A DNA stretch of 22,124 bases, from NCBI GenBank assembly GCA_001642005.1, contig LWCA01000605.1:1-22124 (forward strand), in the 5' to 3' direction. The notes below the pieces were generated by a model, which was not told the origin of the DNA, ran no database searches, and saw only the letters and a program-made list of their open reading frames with translations. Source of the stretch: Intoshia linei. Taxonomy: Eukaryota > Orthonectida > Rhopaluridae. Made by a program: the position numbers and the translations under genes. Positions within the stretch are counted from its first letter, which is position 1, and every line of letters begins with the position of its first letter. Positions 9,601 through 16,512 of this stretch are shown in pieces.

Positions 9601-11020
9601 GCTCTTCGTGGTACCAGAGCCTGCTTATCGCCAATTTTCGTTAAAATCATTGCATTTGCAGCGTTCATTTTTTTATGTGTTGTTTCTGTTTGATCTTTCA
9701 AAACCAATTCTTTAGATCTATAAAATAATGACTTTTTAAAATATAATATACAATACTGTTCCCCTCCGCCAAAATTGCGATTTGTATAATTTTGATATAA
9801 TCGATAATAAGTAACCATAGTAATTTGTATAAATGTGTATACCTTTTTCCCTCTTACCCCTATCAAAAAAAATGTAATGTAAATTCGACAATGTAGAGAT
9901 TACTGTAAAAATTTACTTTAAAAAAAATGGGCCATTTCACTGTAATCCCTATTTATATAAAATTTTATATCTGTTAGCGTTTATTTAAAAAATTAAGTCG
10001 CAGAATTTAAAAAATCCAATTTCTAATACATTTTTTCACGGGTTGTTTCTATATCTAAGTTTTATTTTCCTAAATTGAGTTGTTCAGGGTGAATAATTCA
10101 ATTTACCCTTTTTTTTATAAATAAAATCAGACCTAAAATTAAAAAAAAATAATATATTCTGGAACACGTTGGAATTCATCATCATTGTCGTAAATATCAA
10201 CCTCAACAAAAGGCCTTTTCAAAATAAAAACCCCACCTTATCCTTTTTTAAAAATATAAAGTCCTAGAATTTAAAAAAAAATTAAAACTAATATTGTCAT
10301 ATCCAGTTAACACAATCAAAAAATTTTAATCTGAAAAGTGACGCCTTCACGTCAAAAAAGTACTTTAATAATCATTTATTAATTAACAAAGTTAAATCAA
10401 AAATTTAAAATAATTAACGGTACTATAATTAAAAAAAAATGATTATTGTAATGCAGCTTATTCCATTTGATATATATACAAAATTTACAAAAGCTAGCTT
10501 GTTTTCGTACAAAGTACATAATAGGCAAGCTAGTTTCCGATATAAATAAGTTCAATTATTGAATACGTGGTGTTTTCATTTTCAATTTTTTTCTTAGATT
10601 CTAAAAATATTTTTACACTAAATGAAAACTTTTAATTTAAAAATCTTACCAAACGTACTCTTTTTGACGAGAGCACTCTCTCCATATTCACTTCTAATTT
10701 TACTATTTTGCAATAAATTAAAGCTAAAATTAAAATTAATAAAAAAAACTTAACAAAGTGTATAATCTGAATTATGAAAATATTCAAAATACAAAAACCT
10801 TTTAATATCTTCCTGAAAAATTTTATTGTGATCATAAGCAAAAAGATCATGAGTACGTTTCAATGATCGATAAACCAATGTATGAAGCGAATGTTTAGGA
10901 ACATCCTATATAAAATGGTAATATAAAGTAATAATAATAAACAACAAATGATGTTTGATTAAATATTTTCAATATTAATTGAAAAAAAGTAAAATATATA
11001 AAGTTGATGAAATATACCAT
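6672..11020 (-). CDS. PLRG1: PLRG1 / Prp46, WD40 splicing factor of the NTC (CDC5L) complex
   Basis: PLRG1 is a core component of the Prp19/CDC5L complex needed to activate the spliceosome. Exons: 11018-11020, 10799-10905, 10650-10702, 10567-10600, 9459-9717, 9275-9424, 9137-9238, 8976-9068, 8819-8937, 8629-8768, 6771-6964 and 6672-6731, giving 437 residues. The N-terminal family signature [17 protein letters not shown] is at residues 5-21. The diagnostic stretch [20 protein letters not shown] starts near residue 108, followed by WD40 blades to about 415 (for example [41 protein letters not shown]). The tail [11 protein letters not shown] ends the protein. It is shorter than the human protein (514) mainly in the linker. 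All phases are continuous. The initiator ATG sits alone in exon 1 before GTATAT; this exon is less certain than the others. Introns 4 (849 bp) and 10 (1,664 bp) hold repeats; several others are 34-52 nt. Confidence 0.97.
7022..7262 (-). repeat. R1 dispersed repeat, copy 4 (3' half, in PLRG1 intron 10)
   Basis: Only the 3' half is present: the minus strand has the CTCGTTTGATTTTCAAAAAG module, the TCCCGGAAAAAACTGTAATT block, the CAAACAAAAATCGCGTAGC tail and GTTAGGAT at 7022. It lies within 60 nt of the PLRG1 exon 11 acceptor (6965-6966). Confidence 0.75.
7427..7726. mobile_element. Insertion flanked by perfect 8-bp direct repeats (PLRG1 intron 10)
   Basis: The octamer ctgcacta occurs at 7427-7434 and again at 7719-7726, bracketing 284 bp. 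Eight bases is the target-duplication length of hAT elements. The insert is richer in G+C at its ends (ggtagcaccttttgc, 'gttggccgatcct') than the surrounding intron. Convincing inverted termini were not found, although the right end read backwards with the repeat (cagaggatcggcc) resembles a hAT CAGAG-type end. No coding frame. Confidence 0.45.
7840..8075 (-). repeat. R1 dispersed repeat, copy 5 (fragment, in PLRG1 intron 10)
   Basis: It shares 'caatttctaataca', 'aaattgagttcttaagggt' and 'aaaccccaattat' with copy 7 (9960-10490). Only middle modules of the variant subfamily are represented. Limits are approximate. Confidence 0.55.
8205..8614 (+). repeat. R1 dispersed repeat, copy 6 (in PLRG1 intron 10)
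   Basis: It runs from 'gtgctttttggcatgaaggc' through both internal modules ('aagttctagtataattttc' and 'aactcgtttgattttcaaaa') to a terminal 'tatataaataaggat' at 8600-8614. The 3' end lies 14 nt from the PLRG1 exon 10 donor (GT at 8628-8627 on the minus strand). A minus-strand reading frame across it is accidental. Confidence 0.8.
9960..10490 (-). repeat. R1 dispersed repeat, copy 7 (in PLRG1 intron 4)
   Basis: On the minus strand it has AATAAGCTGCATTACAATAATC, then the ACCGTTAATTATTTTAAATT block, GACGTGAAGGCGTCACTTTT, the GTGTTAACTGGATATGAC block, and three modules including GAACAACTCAATTTAGG. It ends near 9960 with ATTCTGCGACTTAA-type sequence rather than the A/C-rich tail, so it belongs with copies 3 and 8. 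Confidence 0.7.
10491..10536. repeat. Nested inverted repeat (hairpin) in PLRG1 intron 4
   Basis: The arms aagctagcttg (10491-10501) and caagctagttt (10526-10536) can pair over 11 positions with one G-T wobble. The loop contains a second hairpin, gtac-aaa-gtac (10507-10517). It lies at the junction between R1 copy 7 and PLRG1 exon 4, about 30 nt from the exon 4 donor. Confidence 0.55.
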
Positions 11021-11331
11021 TTTAAATTATATCCAAATAAATGTAATTCAAATTAAAGATGGCATAACAATATGGAAAATTTTATACACGTGTTACTATA
11101 GTTTTATAAAATGCTTAAAATCAAGTGACTTACATAATTTGAAAATTAATAAATGCAAGGTACAAATTAAACATATAAATGCATAAATTGAGTAATTTTG
11201 ATGTTTTGGTTTCAATTTTACTTTATCATATGTTATACATTCACTGAATACTGAATCATTCAATAATATACTTTATTGATACATCCATAATAGAATTTCT
11301 ATCTGCAAATATTTTTTACGTTTAGTGATAA

Positions 11332-12574
11332 ATGTTCATGAACTTAAAGAGAAGGTAAATGTTACTATTTTTTTTTAAATTTTCATAAATATATATGATT
11401 CAGACGTGGCTTAGGATTTAATATTCCATCAAAGCATGCTAAAGTGGACAATACAATTGATAAAGTTAGTCAAGGTTTGAAAGATATTCAAATTGATGAA
11501 ACCGAAAATACAGGAAAAAATTGTCGAAAATTGATTTTAAGCGAGTATGGGTATGTCATTTTTTGTTATTTTTAATTTTTAAATTTGAAATATATTTTAG
11601 AATAAGTAATCCCAAAAAAACTAAATATGATGAATTTGAAAATATTAATATTGAAATGTAATAAGTTTTTTTTAGGTACATTGCAGGGCGCATTCAAGAG
11701 GTGCAGAAAGTGCAGTTGCACCCCCAAATTTTAATTAATTTTTTTTTAAAATAACTGAAAAAGATTTTAATTAATTAAAACAATATAGATGCCGCATAAC
11801 ATTGCATGTCATTACATGAACAATTGATCATGTGACTTGAGACCTTTTGTTACATGCACATCTACATCTATAATATGATCTCAAAGCAGAGTATACTAGA
11901 TGGAAAAAAATGAACTTGATTCAAAGTGACAGAAATGTGAATGTGAACGTTCCATTAGAATTTTGAGATAATTGAAAACATTTTTAAGATCAACAATGAC
12001 TGGTAATCGTCTATGTGGACTGGCCCCCATGAATTCCCACTATGACTATAATTTTGATATTGAAAGTTTGGTTAATGAATTTTCAATACTTCAAGAAGAT
12101 TGAACCTAATTGATTTAGGATTATTTAATGAACAAAATTAATTTCTCTTTTTTTGTGCTTATCATTTTTTTATTTTTGCAAAAAAATACAAATTTTGAAA
12201 CTATTGTATAACAACCTTCAAATGAAATTAAAAGTGACGCTCCTAAAATTATATTATAGCTTGCTTCGCTCGCACCCATTAACTAGCCTATTGGATCCGC
12301 TTCGCATTGTATACATAATTGATAATAATGTGTTATAATACAATTAATATATTGTTTAGTGATGTACAAATGAAAAATTTCAATATTTTACCTGAAATTA
12401 AATCTACATTTAATGACAACGTAGTAACGAATATTCCTAGAACAACAGATAAACCAATACTTTACTTGATGCCTCCCATGCCAGAAGCAAATGGTTATAA
12501 TGAGACTACAGAAATGTACTTTTTTACACGATAATTTTTTATTTATATTTAGAAATGAAGATATGATGGATTGA
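11332..12574 (+). CDS. Unidentified 134-residue protein, divergent from PLRG1
   Basis: Five exons join with continuous phase: 11332-11354, 11404-11550, 11601-11657, 12360-12515 and 12553-12574. I do not recognise the family. The N-terminus is basic (MFMNLKRRRGLGFNIPSKH), the middle is charged and mixed (KLILSEYGISNPKK, then DEFENINIEIDVQ), a proline-containing hydrophobic stretch DKPILYLMPPMPEANG lies near residues 109-124, and the tail EINEDMMD is acidic. No signal peptide, membrane helix or known motif is visible. Introns 1, 2 and 4 are 49, 50 and 37 nt, all GT-AG with pyrimidine-rich ends; intron 3 (702 bp) contains hAT debris. An in-frame TAA directly precedes the ATG. If intron 4 is retained the protein ends in MYFFTR instead. 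About 310 bp separate it from the PLRG1 start, so they may share a promoter region. An AATAAA follows at 12602. Confidence 0.6.
11684..12345 (+). pseudogene. Decayed hAT transposon with transposase C-terminal remnant
   Basis: In frame from 11939 the plus strand reads ECERSIRILR, a stop (11969-11971), then LKTFLRSTMTGNRLCGLAPM and on through DIESLVNEFSILQED to a stop at 12101. This is the conserved C-terminal block of hAT transposases of the ZMYM/52-kDa-repressor type (ERSFSxLRRLKTYLRSTMxxxRLxGLA pattern). The likely left end is 'cagggcgcattcaagaggtg' at 11684. The right end is uncertain; the 12250-12310 stretch ('agcttgcttcgctcgcaccc') is unusually G+C-rich and may belong to it. It is broken by a stop and lacks most of the transposase. 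It lies inside intron 3 of the unidentified gene. Confidence 0.75.
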
Positions 12575-12601
12575 TTACTAAAAAATCATGTGTACTATTT
12601 A

Positions 12602-12607
12602 AATAAA
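12602..12607 (+). promoter_or_regulatory. Polyadenylation signal AATAAA of the unidentified gene
   Basis: AATAAA 28 nt after the TGA at 12572-12574, on the plus strand. Confidence 0.5.
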
Positions 12608-12739
12608 CATTGTACAATGTTAATATACTGTTGAGGCAAAAGCTATATAATTATAATAGCCTGAGCACCATTTTTCATATGCGAGAACTTTATGTCGATT
12701 TGATCATTAGGTAGCTGTATTTGAAAAATTATTATAATT

Positions 12740-13458
12740 ATTTACTTTTTCATTTTTAATTTGAATCCACCATTTGAAAAATATTGGTTGATAATATATT
12801 AAAAATTATTTTTCACCGGGAATGCGTAGATTTCTCGGGTCAAAATTTTATATTGATAGTAACTGGAATAAGCTGTATCAGAATAATCCTTTATTTTAAT
12901 TTTAGAACCGTTAATTATTTCAAATTTTTTGTTTTAATAAAATAGCTTCAAAATAAAAAAAAATGATTATTAAAGTGCTTTTTGACCATAAAGACATTAT
13001 TTAATCGGATTAAATTTTTTTGTGTGTGTTAACTGGATATAATTGTATCACCCGTAATTTTTTTTAAATTCTAGGGCTGTTTGCATTTTTTAAAAAAAGA
13101 GTAATCTAGGTTTTTGACCGTGAAAATTACTATTTATAATAATGCTTATGAATTTAAAAACTATTCCAGAATTTATGTTGTTTTAAAATTTAAATTCTAG
13201 GACTTTCTTAATTTTTACAAAAAATGGTAATTTGTGGTTTTGGCCGTGTAAATAATTCTAGGATGGGTTTGAATTTAAAAACAAAGGATAATTCGGATTT
13301 TTACCCTTGAAGGACTCTATTTCTGAAATTGAAATTTGCGATAAAAGACACTCTGGAAAAACTGTTTTAGAAATATGGAATTTGTAAAACTCGACTCCCC
13401 TTATTTTCTTAAATGTGCAGACCAATTTTTAATCATTTTACTTTATATAAGTAAGGAT
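12740..13458 (+). repeat. R1 dispersed repeat, copy 8 (near full length, variant subfamily)
   Basis: It begins around 'ttatttactttttcattttt', then 'tttgaaaaatattggttgat' and 'accgggaatgcgtagatttc'. It continues with 'ggaataagctgtatcag', 'gtgtgttaactggatataa', three internal modules (about 13070, 13195 and 13260), 'ctctatttctgaaattgaaa' and ends 'ctttatataagtaaggat' at 13458. The end is 24 nt from the DNase II stop codon, so the 3' flank of that gene is repeat sequence. Confidence 0.8.
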
Positions 13459-13475
13459 ATGAATAAAAATTATTA

Positions 13476-13481
13476 TTTATT
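13476..13481 (-). promoter_or_regulatory. Polyadenylation signal AATAAA of DNase II
   Basis: The minus strand reads TAG (13484-13482) and then immediately AATAAA. This would give an extremely short 3' untranslated region. Confidence 0.5.
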
Positions 13482-15108
13482 CTAAACTAAATCACATGGA
13501 TCAAGAATTAGTGTACTTTGCTTCATAAATTCGACTAAATGTTGATTTTCAAAACATACACAACCTCCACCTCGATGCATTTGTGTAGTCTAAAATTTTT
13601 ATTATATAAATTTAAACATTATTACTTGACGATTTAAATCACAGGAACAAAAAATATTTATACTTTTCACATTTGATATATTAATAGTATAAGCCCATTT
13701 AGAATGATCTTTAGTGGAAAACCAATATTGATCCATCATTTTAATTTTATTTATATTCATAACATTAAAATATATTGAACAATTTGAATGCATTCGACCT
13801 CTACCATTTTGCCAAGTTTGTACATTCAGGGTTGAAAACATGTGATTATTTAAATATGCATCGTATATGTCTTATATTAAAAAAATTATTTCAAAAAAAT
13901 TTATAATTATTATTAATTACCAATATGATAATTTGGAGATTTGAAACTTGTATCAAATTTGATACCATTAAAAATGCTATATACTTGAAAATTATAAATT
14001 CCGATTCCGCTATGATTCATTTTGGAAATATCAATATTAGTGTTTGTTACATGTATTCCAATTTTTAAGAGTTTTCTGACTATTATTATTAATTATAAAA
14101 AAAATAATAATACATATAAATACATTACAATGATGTATTCTCTCTATTTTATAATTTTGGCGGAATATGGAAGCGATAAGCATGTTCATTTTTATGATAA
14201 ATGATTTTAAATAATTTATGATAAAATTTTCCAAAAAATGTACGGTTATGTGGAGCACTCGAACTATGGACCTAACCTTAATTGTAGAGAAAATAACAAA
14301 TCATTGTTGTTTTTAAATTACCAATAATTTTCGTATATAATGTTTCAAGTGATATACATAAAAATGTTTGACCATTTACTTTACCATTATGAGGAATATA
14401 AAACTCTTTAGAAATATCAATAAAGTGAGGAAGACTATGCTGAATCCAAAATCCTTCATAATTGTTATAATAAATTAATCCTATATTATAAAATTAATTG
14501 GTACAATTTACAATGTACAATGTATATTATACATTACCTTTAGCATGTGCTCCATCTATGAAAGAATGATTATGCCATGGTGGAGGTTGATCATTGTAAG
14601 TGAGGTATTTATTTGACTAAAATAATGTAGACAGATGAGCCACGCGGATTTTATAACAAGATCGTTATAAAATTATTAATATAGCAAAGACAATATAATA
14701 TGGATAATTCAAAATTTTTAAATGACAAAAATTAAATAAATGAATACAATAAGTTATTGTCAATAACCGATACAATAAAATTTTTAAAAATACATAATCA
14801 CTATAAAAAAGTGGCAAAGTTGTATGAAATAATGGATTATTTCTAGTTTCATTAATGTTTAAGAATTTTTCAACATTATTTGATTCTGAATCGAAATATA
14901 AATAAGTTAATCCTAAATTATCATATGTTGCATTCCAAAAATGTGGCATCTTGTAAATAAAATACCTAATTTTAAATTTTAATATTAACAATTGTAAATT
15001 GTATAAAATTTACCAATCCACATCTTTATTTTGATAATTTTTACATAATTGACATTTTGTATTGTTTATCCATAATATAAAAATATAAAGCAAATTAATG
15101 CAATTCAT
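13482..15108 (-). CDS. Deoxyribonuclease II (acid DNase, NUC-1 type)
   Basis: DNase II is a lysosomal or secreted acid endonuclease that degrades engulfed DNA. Exons: 15014-15108, 14794-14965, 14538-14616, 14322-14480, 14129-14263, 13921-14079, 13626-13870 and 13482-13589, giving 383 residues (family about 350-380). Residues 1-20 form a signal-like hydrophobic start (MNCINLLYIFILWIN). KDVDWYFIYKMP (about 29-40) is the family N-terminal signature. The first catalytic motif is HAK (113-115) in DGAHAKG; the second is DHSKW (321-325), with catalytic His322. FWIQHSLPHF, NGQTFLCIS and CDLNRQ plus HRGGGCVC are also family blocks. Exon 5 is the weak point: it is splice-phase compatible and open, but its product does not resemble DNase II, while the +1 frame looks more coding-like yet ends in TAA. 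Other exons are secure. Introns are 36-177 nt. Confidence 0.94.
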
Positions 15109-15330
15109 TTCTTTAGTTTTTATATTTATATACTTAAAGTATAGACTTTATTGAAAGTGATTTGACTAAATTTATTTACATTTAACTAGTTTATTGCAAT
15201 TTTTCCATTTGAAATATTTTGAATATTTTATGTTACAACTGAAAATTTATTAAAGTGAATACAGTGACTTTATAAGGTGAGCAAAGTGAACCAAGGATAA
15301 ATTTAAATTAAAATTTTGCATATTAATGTA

Positions 15331-15460
15331 AAATAAATATTGAAAACGTAAATATTAATCCTACAATTTCAAAAAAAATGTGCATTAAACGTCTACACAT
15401 TTCCAATATATATGAAAGTCTATATAATTCATTTCTTCGAAATTTTTTATTGCTACGCAA
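15331..15460 (-). repeat. R1 dispersed repeat, copy 9 (5' region only)
   Basis: It shares 'tgtgcattaaac', 'tctacacatttccaata' and 'tctatataattcatt' with 3694-3820, the 5' extension of copy 2, in the same orientation. The rest of the element is missing. It lies upstream of DNase II. Confidence 0.65.
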
Positions 15461-15683
15461 TTTTTAAATTTCAAATTATCATTTTCAAAACATTTTGAAT
15501 AAAATTTAAATAAAAACTACAACAACGAAATTAAAAGTAATACAACTTTGTTATTATCATTTTTATATTTATTACAATCCTTTGCAATTTTGGTAAAATT
15601 CGCCTGAATTATGTTTATATAGAAGAATTTTCTTAAACCCAACCATTTTTACTAAAAATCAAAATTTAAGAAAAAAATCCCAA

Positions 15684-15856
15684 TTTTACCAACCCTAAAA
15701 GGAAAAATTTAGTTCTAAAAACCATTTAGGGAAAATTTCAGTTTTACCAACCTTTAAGGGAAAAATCCACTTTTACAAACCCCTAAGGAAAAATTCCAAT
15801 TATACCAACCCTTATGGGAAAACCCACTTTTACCAACCTTTAATGGAAAAATCGAG
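15684..15856 (+). repeat. 29-bp minisatellite, six units
   Basis: The units start at 15684, 15713, 15742, 15771, 15800 and 15828, with lengths 29, 29, 29, 29, 28 and 29. Each follows the plan ttttaccaaccctaaggg-aaaaatccaa, with point changes and one 1-bp deletion. A degenerate unit precedes at about 15645-15683. Two further units occur in the opposite orientation at 862-919. Confidence 0.9.
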
Positions 15857-16512
15857 TTTTAATATTTTCTTTAACTTTCTAACCTAACTTTTTTTAAATT
15901 AAAAATGTTAAAATTTTAAATTAAAATAAACAATGTAGGCTAGTATAGCCGAATTTTTTCTAAATTTCTTGCAGTATATTGGATATGCTGTATAAATATA
16001 TTTAATTTAGCGTTAATGTATTCAAATGTACATTGTACATTGTACATGTAACTATTGCAAACTTTAAATATAATAAAATAAGACTATCGTTATCAAAATA
16101 ATATATCAATAAAAAAAATCAATACTTTTCATTTTCTTGAATTTAAAAATATATTCAAAAATAAAAAAAATATTTCATCTATTAAAATTACGAAAAAGAC
16201 ATGTATGTGCCATATAATGTAATTAATAATAATTTATTAAAATTTTAAAGAATACAAAGTAACTATAAATTGAAAAATTTTTGTAGATTCTATGTTACAA
16301 TTGTATTTTCAAACATGTATTTATACTTATATTTTTTACTTTTAATACATTTTAAAATGATTAAAATACATGTATTAAATTACACAGACTATTCAAAATA
16401 TACAACAAATACTATACCAGTCATAAAATTACAAATTAACCCACTTTATAACCACCCACATAATACATGTACATTACATTTGATCATTTAATACATTAAT
16501 ATTTATAAAAAT
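15857..16512. other. Upstream region of cofilin, unassigned
   Basis: No secure exon was found. It contains a short iteration of tacattgta at about 16030-16045 and a plus-strand reading frame at 16270-16491 whose product is unlike any family and lacks a splice partner. The stretch should include the promoter and untranslated exon of cofilin. Confidence 0.3.

Noticed and set aside
14665-14793. Extension of the DNase II exon 2 frame past 14794
   Set aside because: The hydrophobic continuation does not match the family, and a GTATTT donor at 14793-14792 joins in phase to the next conserved exon.
16270-16491. Plus-strand reading frame of 73 codons just upstream of cofilin
   Set aside because: No family resemblance, no splice phase that joins it to cofilin, and composition typical of chance frames in A+T-rich DNA.
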